Source of the DNA: a virus
DNA: 64,000 nt
Reading direction: 5' to 3' (one strand)
Virus record (IMG/VR): IMGVR_UViG_3300032235_000911
Coordinates: 1-64,000 of that record
The notes beneath the pieces were generated by a model, which did not search any database, was not told where the DNA came from, and worked only from the letters and a program-made list of their open reading frames with translations. Position 1 is the first letter of the stretch. Each line of letters starts with the position of its first letter. This document shows positions 52,701 through 60,720 of this stretch, one piece after another. Both the position numbers and the translations under genes were made by a program.

Positions 52701-55315
52701 TGTAATTTCTCAAAAAGTGTTTTTGCCTTAGAGACTTTTTTCTTTAATTGACTGTCTAGCGTTCCAAGATTTCTTGGGACTTTACCTTCGTGTAACTCTT
52801 TTCTCGCTAATAGCTCTTCGTTTGAACAAATATTTGTTGGCGTGATTGGATTATTTACAATCGTAGTTATTTTTACTAAAATATCTGGATCTACTGTTGC
52901 TCCTATTTGTTTAAAAAATAATACTAATTTGTCTGGGTCGGATAACAGAAAACTCAGATCATTCTCGCCAGAATAATATTTTGATTTTATTATATTTTTA
53001 ACAAGTGTTAGTGCAAAACTTGATGGTTCACCTTTTAATAGATCAACTACTTCTGCGGGAGTTAATATGCAATTTATATCATTAAATAGTAAACCTAATA
53101 GATCAACTGTATATTCCTTATCGAAACCATATTCTTTTGGATTATAAAAAAATCCTAATGCTTCCGATCTGTTTGCTTTTAATACCTGTTTGTCTGAGTT
53201 ACTGTTAGCCGTCCCGCCGCCAAGGGCAGTTGGCTTAGATTCAAAAGGATTAGCGTAGTTATTTTCTGGGTTAAACAATCCATCTTCACATGACTGCGTT
53301 AGTGCATCTCGCACTGTATCAAAAACAAGAGTCAATAGACCTTGGTATAAAGATTTTGATAATTGTTTGCTAAAATTTTCATACGGGCTTTGTGTTTTTT
53401 TATTTAAAATAGCATCAAGTTGACCGCCTGGCTTAAATGTAGATTTAATCTTACCGGCAAAATTTAAAGTTTTACTGATTGCAGAAAGTCCGCGTGCTAG
53501 ATATGTAAGCCCTGGGTCATTTATGCAAAATAAGTTATAGTCAAGCTTTAAGCCGTTGTTTAAAGCGCGCAGGTATGCAGCGCCTTTTAGGTTTTTTATT
53601 TGCTGGTAATAATTAACATAGTTTATTATATCTGGGCCAATATTTTGTATGAGTTGCTTTACATCTGGGTCATCAAGCGATGTACCTTTGATTAAACAAA
53701 ATATTCTATTTATTATAAGTTTATTTAAGTTTAATCTATTGCAGATATAAATAACAGTATTTATATTAAAAGATTTTGCAGATTCTCCTAGTTGTTCGGC
53801 GACTCCGACAAGCGCATCAGTTGTAACTTGGGCCACGCCAGTAACGGGCGTTAGCGCCTTTTTTGCTGGCTCAAGAATGTATTTAACGCCCCAACTATTA
53901 TCCGGTGGTTCCCCTTCTAAACAATCTTCCATACTCTCTAATCGATCTAATAAATACTTTTCGTTATCTTTCTTTTTTTCTTCTCCTTCGGAAGATATAA
54001 ATATGTCATATATTGATCCACCAACATCCATAGTATCATTGATAGCTCTTTGTATGCTTGATGGCTTAAGACAATTTTCTTTTGATTCATTAAAAGCTAA
54101 TCTAAATTCTGCAACTTTTTGTGGTGGTAGTTTTTTTCCATTAACATAAACAGGTTCATCGACAAGTGAAATCTCTGGGTATTTTGCATATGTTTTTAAA
54201 TATGTGATTATGTCTAATGCTTTATGGTCCGCTACCATTTGATCGTAGTTTAAGAAATAATTAAATATTCTTTTTGAATTAAATTCTGCTCTTAATCTTA
54301 ATTGTGCTATTTGGTAGTTTTCTAGTTTTTCCGATGTACCATCTTTGTAAATCGTAACGGAGTTTATAGTTAAGTTGTCATCTAGACCGATAACGTACTC
54401 AATCGCAGATTCATCTATAAAAGAATATCCAAATATTGTAAACATCTCGTTTGCCACGGTTAAAAACCGTCGCATTGTAGCGATTTCAAAATCAATAACA
54501 AATCCTTGTATAAATTTATTTGGGTATGTAACTTGCGTTATGTCGTCAGCACGTGAAGTAAAGAGTGATAGAATCTTATTTATTTCAGATCTTATCGTTT
54601 TGTTATTCAATGTTACTTCTTTTGTTACCGCGCCTATTTTAACAGGCTGCGTTGGTGCTTCAATAGAATCAAAATACCTTAATGGCATAGAGACAGTGAA
54701 CGTTAAAGGCTCGCATTTTCTTTGTAAAGTAACATCTAGATCGTTATTTATAAACGCTGGTGTATTGTACGTTGATAGCAACAAGTCTATTGCCGCGTTA
54801 TCAGATTCTCTTCCCATGCTTGCAAGCAAGATCTGTAGGCCTTCGTAGTATACTTCTTTCAATAAAGTGTTAAAAAGATATGTATCTAATGCCTTTTCAT
54901 AATCGGTCTGTATTCTTACGGATAATAGACCGTTTTTTTTATCAATATATGGAGTAAATACCTCTTTTAACCTTGGGTCTACTTCCTGCGCAGATGGATC
55001 TGGCATGTGGTCTTTTGTGTAGCTAATATTAAAATACGACTTACCGTTTATTGAAATTAAGAAATCATTTTTTATGTATATACTTTTGTTATAATATGCA
55101 TATTTTTCCGACCTTGGATCGATAACTTTTATCTCTGTCCACCCGCCCTGATAACCAAGATTCTCTTGTATCGACGCAACTTCATAGCCTTCTAGATCGC
55201 TATAGTCTTTTCTTTTTTCAAAGGAAATATCTTTTGGATAATCCTTTGAGACAATAACGTCAACGCCGGTTATTTGATGAGTTGCTTTTTTAAAATCTGG
55301 GTATAGAAAATCCAT
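49733..55315 (-). CDS. Giant virion protein of the baseplate/hub region (1860 residues)
   Basis: Starts at ATG 55315, overlapping the previous stop as TAATG. The N-terminus is MDFLYPDFKKATHQITGVDV. Several helical blocks follow, among them LSKSLYQGLLTLVFDTVRDA and ITGVAQ-like Ala/Val segments near 500-530. No transmembrane helices are clear. The C-terminal tail is low-complexity and charged (PAQEAEAKAQTSPVCTPDLQ, then DIDKFEPEESK). Asn/Lys/Tyr-rich composition and lack of coiled-coil periodicity make a tape measure unlikely. Its position between spike-like and gp25-like genes suggests a central baseplate or hub-wedge linker. I recognise no named family. Confidence 0.65.
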   Translation of the reverse strand: MDFLYPDFKKATHQITGVDVIVSKDYPKDISFEKRKDYSDLEGYEVASIQENLGYQGGWTEIKVIDPRSEKYAYYNKSIYIKNDFLISINGKSYFNISYTKDHMPDPSAQEVDPRLKEVFTPYIDKKNGLLSVRIQTDYEKALDTYLFNTLLKEVYYEGLQILLASMGRESDNAAIDLLLSTYNTPAFINNDLDVTLQRKCEPLTFTVSMPLRYFDSIEAPTQPVKIGAVTKEVTLNNKTIRSEINKILSLFTSRADDITQVTYPNKFIQGFVIDFEIATMRRFLTVANEMFTIFGYSFIDESAIEYVIGLDDNLTINSVTIYKDGTSEKLENYQIAQLRLRAEFNSKRIFNYFLNYDQMVADHKALDIITYLKTYAKYPEISLVDEPVYVNGKKLPPQKVAEFRLAFNESKENCLKPSSIQRAINDTMDVGGSIYDIFISSEGEEKKKDNEKYLLDRLESMEDCLEGEPPDNSWGVKYILEPAKKALTPVTGVAQVTTDALVGVAEQLGESAKSFNINTVIYICNRLNLNKLIINRIFCLIKGTSLDDPDVKQLIQNIGPDIINYVNYYQQIKNLKGAAYLRALNNGLKLDYNLFCINDPGLTYLARGLSAISKTLNFAGKIKSTFKPGGQLDAILNKKTQSPYENFSKQLSKSLYQGLLTLVFDTVRDALTQSCEDGLFNPENNYANPFESKPTALGGGTANSNSDKQVLKANRSEALGFFYNPKEYGFDKEYTVDLLGLLFNDINCILTPAEVVDLLKGEPSSFALTLVKNIIKSKYYSGENDLSFLLSDPDKLVLFFKQIGATVDPDILVKITTIVNNPITPTNICSNEELLARKELHEGKVPRNLGTLDSQLKKKVSKAKTLFEKLQNGYGPIDVSPFCGDSDGNNEATDYLVQNYANSLDATFSDILTTFNDESDNLIESFAKNKTLIRQKSSGETIGSVEYTLYNEDLGLNVDYPVTIRPGNEIDKHRLIYYPYSQNDTTSKELSNSFLGANDQLQEANIVCTASEFVYNSEFKAFLDENKDKTRIWLESIEANRAFDDNGSSSSLHDLWSNGSRLGAHLKTLDYFIAITINSNIINSNEVEVKFIYVDKENARFVILKGFKLAKDISQKKSEVLGAAIYSQTSAYDLLYSSTVVPVLESKFAKLDLDTKNLLQQIYLEKFKPLISKIKNYEKIVSNVRKFRQSGIFSLDTKISSDISRTLNITTSNKDNVVAVNRLFNIKTQKVSNTLPPSEYAILQEIVLNNFAGSEYFKTDYDLTKDFIYYKTEDGLIDKFIDWIDGEETAIEKMQDSDYSVTKNVDISTNSYLRLYSRLKKYHLLVNPKYKNCNINPNYLNYDYFKIRELNNFKIDICEKGADPTKSMERILFNLIVRSFVTDYMVKTIPFWASYTRDEIKEVHKNNIFIDIFVEFLKLDTRKYSSNENVDQNDNTNPLFNKLLEVGGKIYVEYQTAIFKDLVFPKTNKNEEALQYYIRREIKRFVDFSLANDTISFTDTSFWDKMIAQPEAFEAETKSDLQKAIDFTADLTTTYTGVKFVAETLNRIFSSKTKKSRPTRKQSFIVDTQADSLKVHVRYGDGKEIPYTYPLTETRKIIEDERSHLLIYFLMSTNIDVQTEHIYSGAKSRLLEILGRYTVASTGSSEVGYNTIPPDQNQIEQFLSKVALSPVPYAMIGLNPQYTKYIKFFINAMVDTARMMTLNQAQNNDINIGLTRKINELVTLGGVLGWSIIDPQDRKDIIKNSNTYADLLFYKRLDDGKSVLPDLVTSLGITGGSFGALTPTPVGWTYLALDSIQEYKYYADSLEEIRKLKALEPGGDPCLPAQEAEAKAQTSPVCTPDLQKEAVKDIDKFEPEESK

Positions 55316-56301
55316 TAGTTTACCTTGTTGTATATACTGTTTACATATTTTGGGCTAGAGGCGTCAAAATATTCTTTTATTAGAAGCTGGAACTTCATAT
55401 TATTATTTATAATATCTGGTATTATCTTACTAAATAGCTCTGTTGATATTAATGGGCTATTTTCCTCCATTGGTTTATCACTAATGGCCTTACCAGTGTT
55501 TAGAGCGTGTTTATGACTCGCAAACGTATTATTTAATTTTGTTTGTAGATCTATGAAATTAGACATGGATGACTGGACTTCTTGTATCGTCGATATGATA
55601 TTTTTTAATAATTCCAATAAATTATTGCCTTTAACCATCGGCTGAAGTTCGTTTGAAGGATCAGGATTATCATAACCAGCAATTATATCTATTCCGTTTA
55701 ACATTGGATCTTCGCCAGAAGATAGTTGTGCAAGATGCTGTGTTACAATTTTAACATTTTCTCTGCCTATAAGACGAATACAATCTGCCTTTGCAGCAAA
55801 GGCAGATCGGTTATCTGTATTCTCTAGCTCGTATCCCTCAAAGCCTTCAAGTTTAACTTTTACTTTTGGTAAGTTAAAGTAACTATCTATGTTTCCTCTT
55901 TGCGTTAAGTATATTCTTGCGGAATCTATTTCAAAATTCTTAGAAGAGAAATAAGCTTGACCATTGACCTTATCTATTGGGCGTAAACCCATGTGACCTG
56001 CAACAATATCTATTGCGCTAGCACCTGTTTGCCCTACTCCGCCTTTGCCGCTACCGACACCAGCAAAACGATCATTACCAAGAATTATCATGGAATTATT
56101 TTTTCCACGAATAACCTTTTCAGCTGATGTTTGTTCATAGTTGGTTGTTATCTCATCCCGCGCTGTGTTATTTACACCAGATTGTAAGGTAAAAGCTTGC
56201 GTGGCATCGATAGCAATTTTTCTAATAATATCGACTACTTCTGGGCTCAGGAAGGCGTTTCTTTCTTCCAGCTGCGAGTTTAATTTTTTTTCTTCTGCCA
56301 T
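55315..56301 (-). CDS. Baseplate spike/hub-associated protein
   Basis: A 328-residue protein. I chose ATG 56301, which overlaps the lysozyme gene's stop as TAATG and follows GAAGAGG; a TTG 24 nt upstream is less likely. The central part, SARIYLTQRGNIDSYFNLPK, ADCIRLIGRENVKIVTQHLA and NGIDIIAGYDNPD, reads as repeated short strands like a beta-helical spike. The QPMVKGNNLLELLKNIISTI segment and the FASHKHALNTG motif near residue 270 recall the LVKGdnL and SHxH parts of puncturing-device proteins. It probably forms or caps the central spike with the tail lysozyme. The assignment is from recalled motif pattern. Confidence 0.5.
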   Translation of the reverse strand: MAEEKKLNSQLEERNAFLSPEVVDIIRKIAIDATQAFTLQSGVNNTARDEITTNYEQTSAEKVIRGKNNSMIILGNDRFAGVGSGKGGVGQTGASAIDIVAGHMGLRPIDKVNGQAYFSSKNFEIDSARIYLTQRGNIDSYFNLPKVKVKLEGFEGYELENTDNRSAFAAKADCIRLIGRENVKIVTQHLAQLSSGEDPMLNGIDIIAGYDNPDPSNELQPMVKGNNLLELLKNIISTIQEVQSSMSNFIDLQTKLNNTFASHKHALNTGKAISDKPMEENSPLISTELFSKIIPDIINNNMKFQLLIKEYFDASSPKYVNSIYNKVN

Positions 56302-57881
56302 TAAATAAACCTCTTCCCGTCCCAAAATTTATCGGGTTCATTCCAGACTGAACTTTTATCTCTATCGTAAACAGTCAATAATAACTCTTTATACGAATAA
56401 CCTTTAACTATTTTTATAGGTTTTGTGAAGATATGCCAATTTGCAAGCAGCGGATCGCTATTTTTAAAGAAAAATAGTCGAGGATCTGACGCCACAAAAC
56501 CAAAGTCTTTAAGTATTTGAGTTATATCTATCACGTGACGATCTATTTTAATAATCTCTGGCTTGTCTAGCTTATATGTATTTTTTATTGAGTAAATATC
56601 AATTACCTGTTTAGTTGGTTTATACTTTATCTCGTTTAAATCTATTACTTTCTTACAATTTCCATATATCTTCAAGCCATATCCACCGGGTACGCGCCTC
56701 GTGTAATCTGGTCCGATAAAATAATCGTCTGTTTCGATGTTCGAATCTACCGTTAGCGCCGCATACGGATTTAAATTTATCTGCAAGCCAACGCGCCCAA
56801 GACTTGAGATTTTTTTATTATCTAATCTAGTATCTATAAAATCACACAATAGAGGTATACCGTAGGTATTTAATATTTCTTTTATTTGTATAATATCTTT
56901 GGCTATATCTTCTCTGGCTTTTATATATTGTGCATTAAACTTTCTTGTGCTTTTTATACCCTTTGGATAATCAATCGGCACATCTAATATTTTCATCTTT
57001 GGAAATGTTGATGGAGGACTTTGCGTTACTTTGACCTTTTGAAGTGGCTGTGCAGTAGGAAGATCAAGAACGGCAGGACGGTCAGATACTACCGCTAATC
57101 TAGGATCGCAGTCTGGATCTGTTGCTTCTATAGAAGGTGCAGAATCAAAGTCTACCGTGCCATTATTATTTGTTATGTACCGCCAGTCAGCATATGCATG
57201 ATTTCCATATAAAGTTCTCTTCGGTATCTCCTCTTGAGACTGGGTCGGTCGCTCAAATTTTTGAACAAATATCGTTGCTGCTTTTTTTATGCTTGTCAGA
57301 CTTTTCATCGGCACCAGCGTGTTTGTCTTATAATCAGTTTTTAATTCATGAATTAAAAAAGCAAGTTGCCCTTTTATTGTTCTATAATCTTCCCCGTTAT
57401 CGCTGCACCATTTTTTAAGATTAGTAAACCTACCTCCTCTTGTTTTAAATTGATCAATATGCGTACCTTCTTGCCACGGTTGATTATTTTTTAGTACTGG
57501 TGGTTTATCATTAAACAATATATGGATCAACCAAGCCCGTCTTTCTTCCGCGCTTGTCTGCTCTCCTTTCTGGATCTTTCTTTTATAAGTATCAGAGAGG
57601 GCTTTATTTGCTGGATCGTAATTTGTTTTTTCGATTGGATCAATCCACTGTGCTAAACCATAAGCACCTGTGCCGTTAGCTTTGTCGATATAAGAATAAT
57701 GTGCAGACTCAAGGCGCAGATTGCCAACAATGCCAGCCGCTGCCTGCGGGGTACAGCCAAGCTGTTTAATAAATAAATCTATCATGTATACTTCTAAAGC
57801 TCTATTGTCTACCGATAGACTATCTCCGCTTCTCTTTTTATCTTTAAGTTTTGTCTTTATTTCATCTGTGTTCATGCTCAT
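56301..57881 (-). CDS. Tail-associated lysozyme with C-terminal degenerate peptidase-like domain
   Basis: A 526-residue protein. The N-terminal domain (about residues 30-215) is a phage tail lysozyme of the Phage_lysozyme2 type: MIDLFIKQLGCTPQAAAGIV, GNLRLESAHYS with the likely catalytic Glu58, and GTGAYGLAQWI. It would cut peptidoglycan as the tail penetrates. The C-terminal domain (from about 300) contains a SSLGRVGLQINLNPYAAL segment near 355 and NWHIF near 480 that recall zinc peptidases of family M15, but the usual His and Asp ligands of the first motif appear replaced by Leu and Asn. The domain may be an inactive relic used for binding. ATGA couples it to the SGNH gene upstream. Confidence 0.75.
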   Translation of the reverse strand: MSMNTDEIKTKLKDKKRSGDSLSVDNRALEVYMIDLFIKQLGCTPQAAAGIVGNLRLESAHYSYIDKANGTGAYGLAQWIDPIEKTNYDPANKALSDTYKRKIQKGEQTSAEERRAWLIHILFNDKPPVLKNNQPWQEGTHIDQFKTRGGRFTNLKKWCSDNGEDYRTIKGQLAFLIHELKTDYKTNTLVPMKSLTSIKKAATIFVQKFERPTQSQEEIPKRTLYGNHAYADWRYITNNNGTVDFDSAPSIEATDPDCDPRLAVVSDRPAVLDLPTAQPLQKVKVTQSPPSTFPKMKILDVPIDYPKGIKSTRKFNAQYIKAREDIAKDIIQIKEILNTYGIPLLCDFIDTRLDNKKISSLGRVGLQINLNPYAALTVDSNIETDDYFIGPDYTRRVPGGYGLKIYGNCKKVIDLNEIKYKPTKQVIDIYSIKNTYKLDKPEIIKIDRHVIDITQILKDFGFVASDPRLFFFKNSDPLLANWHIFTKPIKIVKGYSYKELLLTVYDRDKSSVWNEPDKFWDGKRFI

Positions 57882-59371
57882 ACACCCATTGTATTTATGG
57901 TATTAAAGACTAGCATTGCCCATTCATCCGCCAGTTTACCGTATCTATGCAAACCATCTATGCCTCTTGAGCGCTTATCCTGTGTCTGTAAATTTTGGCT
58001 ACTAAATGCTACTATTTTTTTTATATCTGCTTTATCTTTAGCGATCTCTACAAGATTATCTGTTTGAGCGGCTGATATTTTTCGTAAAAAATCATCATAA
58101 GCTGCGTATCTTGTATCTATCGCACTTTTTTCTTTATTTGCATCGTGGCCAACCCATGCTTTTCCTAACTTTGGAGGTGAAACTAGAAAAAAATTTACGC
58201 TATTTGTTTTTGCAACTATCTTTTTTAGATTATCTATATGCTTCTGAACGCTTAAACCAATGTCGTTTGAACCATGGCCTATTATAGCCAAATCAAATGG
58301 ACCATGATATAACAGTTCGGCACTCAGATCAAATCCCTTTGGTCCAAGTTTATTATTTTTAATCGCACCATTCCAGACAGTATTTTTTGCATATGCATTT
58401 GTTCCAAGCCCGCCAACTGATAAATTTAGTACGGCAGCACCTTGTGCATTAAACAAACTGATAAGTTTTTGACCGAATTGACCTACCATATGTGAATCAC
58501 CTAGTAAGAGTATTTTTTTACCAGCATACTTTCCACTACTTGTATCTTTTGGACTCCTCAATACAGCAGGTGGTTCTCCATGAAAATTACCTTGCCTTGT
58601 CGTCTTCGAATCTCCCGCGCCACCTGATGGTGCATCCGATCCGCCGCCAGAGATGTCGGCTCCACCGGTTACGCTTTTCTTGACGCAGTCTGGTTTTTTT
58701 ACATTTTCTGAAGGTGCTCCTTGTGGTTGCGCTGTTGGGATTTCTGTCGGTGTAGCTTGTTTTTGTAGACTCACGCCGCTGTTTTTATCTCCCTCATCTC
58801 CCTTGGATCCCACACCAGTCGGTAGCACCACTCTTTTGTTGCTAAATAAACCTATATATTTATTATCAAATGGATTAGCGAGTTCGGTTGTAAAATAATT
58901 TGGTGGAACTTTAACTCTTATAATATTTCCTGGCGCTGGGTGTTCTGACTCCATCAAGGTTCTAGATTGCGGATAAAATATTTTATGATTAAGATATGCT
59001 CTCTTCGAAGTTACATCTTGACCTAATAAATCTTCATAGTGTTGAACGTTGGAAATATCTTTTGTTGGGACTTCCGCTATAACATACGGTACGCCATTTG
59101 GCGTTTTCTTAACTTGCAACGCTATGCCAAGATATTCATCTTTCTCGAGTGTTGCAGAAGAGTGCTTATTTTGCATATCTTGCGATATAAGCGAACGATA
59201 TGAAGTATTTACTGCGCTGCCTGCCGTTGCTTTTGTTATATCAAATATCTTTGCATTTACTCTAGATAATATTGCAGATACTTGGAGATAGGTTTTACCT
59301 GAGCCGTTAAAAAGCTGCTCAATGAGGTCATCGCCAAGTAAATTTTTAGATAGCTGTTCGTTTGCTGCCAT
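57878..59371 (-). CDS. Virion-associated SGNH/GDSL hydrolase
   Basis: A 497-residue protein in two halves. The first 190 residues look structural (TYLQVSAILSRVNAKIFDIT, IIRVKVPPNYFTTELANPFD) and are followed by a Gly/Ser/Pro-rich linker. The second half is an SGNH hydrolase: block I KILLLGDSHMVG (Ser near 291), block II SVGGLGTN, block III IIGHGSNDIG (Gly and Asn of the oxyanion hole near 366), and block V GIDGLHRYGKLADEWA with catalytic Asp and His near 471. All four blocks are intact, so activity is expected. SGNH enzymes remove acetyl or other acyl groups from sugars or lipids. Placement just before the tail lysozyme suggests it de-esterifies host surface glycan or peptidoglycan during entry. 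Confidence 0.82.
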   Translation of the reverse strand: MAANEQLSKNLLGDDLIEQLFNGSGKTYLQVSAILSRVNAKIFDITKATAGSAVNTSYRSLISQDMQNKHSSATLEKDEYLGIALQVKKTPNGVPYVIAEVPTKDISNVQHYEDLLGQDVTSKRAYLNHKIFYPQSRTLMESEHPAPGNIIRVKVPPNYFTTELANPFDNKYIGLFSNKRVVLPTGVGSKGDEGDKNSGVSLQKQATPTEIPTAQPQGAPSENVKKPDCVKKSVTGGADISGGGSDAPSGGAGDSKTTRQGNFHGEPPAVLRSPKDTSSGKYAGKKILLLGDSHMVGQFGQKLISLFNAQGAAVLNLSVGGLGTNAYAKNTVWNGAIKNNKLGPKGFDLSAELLYHGPFDLAIIGHGSNDIGLSVQKHIDNLKKIVAKTNSVNFFLVSPPKLGKAWVGHDANKEKSAIDTRYAAYDDFLRKISAAQTDNLVEIAKDKADIKKIVAFSSQNLQTQDKRSRGIDGLHRYGKLADEWAMLVFNTINTMGV

Positions 59372-59372
59372 A

Positions 59373-59672
59373 TTATTTCTCTTTTATCATATCAAAGAGA
59401 TTTGATTTTTCCATCTCTGACATTCCACGATCAGTGCTGCCTTCATTTTTTTGAATGATGCCGGCTATCTTAACAAGCTGCTCGTTGCTACGCTGGAGTG
59501 TTTCAAGATACTGTGATGCGATATGTCCGCTTGCAGCGTGAGCGGCATCGCCTGTTTTTTTCATATAAACAACAAGATCGGCCAACAGCATTTCTGCAGT
59601 TGACCGATCATCTTCTATGTTCTTGATGCTTGATTCTATTATATCATTCAGGCTGCGCTTGGTCTTGGACAT
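59373..59672 (-). CDS. Candidate small terminase subunit (T4 gp16-like), uncertain
   Basis: A 99-residue helical protein. ATG 59672 (MSKTKRSLND) is chosen because AAAGG is 9 nt upstream; an ATG 9 nt earlier abuts that signal. The central helices (AEMLLADLVVYMKKTGDAAH, IASQYLETLQRSNEQLVKIA) show the same pattern as the T4 gp16 core, in which a long helix ending in K/A is followed by a His/Ala-rich turn and a second helix with TxxR and LxK. The C-terminus MEKSNLFDMIKEK is short. Gp16 forms a ring that regulates packaging. The gene overlaps the sigma factor by 29 nt. This is pattern likeness only. Confidence 0.4.
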   Translation of the reverse strand: MSKTKRSLNDIIESSIKNIEDDRSTAEMLLADLVVYMKKTGDAAHAASGHIASQYLETLQRSNEQLVKIAGIIQKNEGSTDRGMSEMEKSNLFDMIKEK

Positions 59673-60720
59673 TTTCTTCATCCTTTAAGTGGGTCACGGA
59701 CCCACGATTCCATTTATTGATGAAGTAATTATACCTTGTTTTAAATTTTTTCAGTCCAGATACGATTTGCTTAGTTGTTAATCCAGTTAATTCCCGCAAA
59801 TATAAATAAACAGCCTTTTTATTAAAGATTTGTATGTCATCTTGGTTTTTTAATATTATTTTAATAGCCTCATAGACCTTGCGTTCGTTACCTTTTAGAG
59901 AAAGTTGGTCCCATTCATCCATTTCTTGCCATAAAGCTTTCCAAAATTCTTCTTTTTCACGTTCTTCATCGTAGCCGTTTGTTGTAAATAGATGCTCTTC
60001 TTCAAATTCCTGGGTAATGTCGTCAAGGCTTACCTCTCGTCCGCTGCTGTGTTTCTTAACCTTGTGAATGAACCAGTTTTTTGTGATAACAGAGAAATAG
60101 GAGAATGCCTTGCTGCCCTTACTTGTATCAAACTTATCAAGAATCGTTGTAAGCCAGGTCTTGCATTCGTCTTTTAAATCTTCTATGTTGGGTAGACTTG
60201 TGAACTTATAGGTGTAAACAATCTTATCAACCATTTCATTGAATGCTGGCTGGATAAGTGTTATATAAAGTATGCTTTTTTCATTACGATCCGTGCTGCT
60301 TGCATACTTTACGATTGCTTCTTCGTGCAGTTTGGTGAAATATTGATTCTTTTTTACCTCTTCTTTAGCCGGTAGGGACGACTCTACGATAACGACCGGC
60401 TTCTTGGGAGACTTTTTGACCTTCGGGGAGGCGAATGACGCCTTTGGTGGACGCCCCCTGCGCTTCATCAACGTAACCTTCGGTTTCGCCGTCTTCTTCA
60501 CTATCTTCTTCGCTGTCCGCGTAGCCTTCAAACTGGGCTTTGATTTTACTTTGGACTTGGGCTTTGCCTTGGTAGATACTGTTCGCTTCAAGGCCCGTTT
60601 CGTCTTGGGTTTGGCCTTGACTGCCTTCTTCTTGGATGGTGACGCCTTTCGCAAACTCTTGCGCGGCTTCGATAACGAAATTTGTTTCTTGGATCGCCCT
60701 TTTGATGCTTTCTTCGCCAT
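59644..60720 (-). CDS. Late-transcription sigma factor, T4 gp55-like, with possible H1-like N-terminal extension
   Basis: The C-terminal 240 residues resemble gp55-type sigma factors: a region-2-like part (YFTKLHEEAIVKYASSTDRN, FDTSKGSKAFSYFSVITKNW, FIHKVKKHS) and a C-terminal helical part with LREL-TGLTTKQIVSGLKKF. It would direct host RNA polymerase to late promoters. If translation starts at 60720 (GGAAG is 6 nt upstream), the first 115 residues are Lys/Arg/Pro/Ser-rich like histone H1, with an AT-hook-like KRRGRPPK near 86-93. This part lies entirely within another open frame (60365-60892). A second start at 60468 (MKRRGRPPK), behind AAGG, would shorten it to 274 residues. The sigma part is well supported; the extension is not settled. 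Confidence 0.72.
   Translation of the reverse strand: MAKKASKGRSKKQISLSKPRKSLRKASPSKKKAVKAKPKTKRALKRTVSTKAKPKSKVKSKPSLKATRTAKKIVKKTAKPKVTLMKRRGRPPKASFASPKVKKSPKKPVVIVESSLPAKEEVKKNQYFTKLHEEAIVKYASSTDRNEKSILYITLIQPAFNEMVDKIVYTYKFTSLPNIEDLKDECKTWLTTILDKFDTSKGSKAFSYFSVITKNWFIHKVKKHSSGREVSLDDITQEFEEEHLFTTNGYDEEREKEEFWKALWQEMDEWDQLSLKGNERKVYEAIKIILKNQDDIQIFNKKAVYLYLRELTGLTTKQIVSGLKKFKTRYNYFINKWNRGSVTHLKDEENVQDQAQPE

Noticed and set aside
49733-55315. 1860-residue protein as tape measure
   Set aside because: It lacks long coiled-coil periodicity and clear membrane helices, and sits between baseplate genes.
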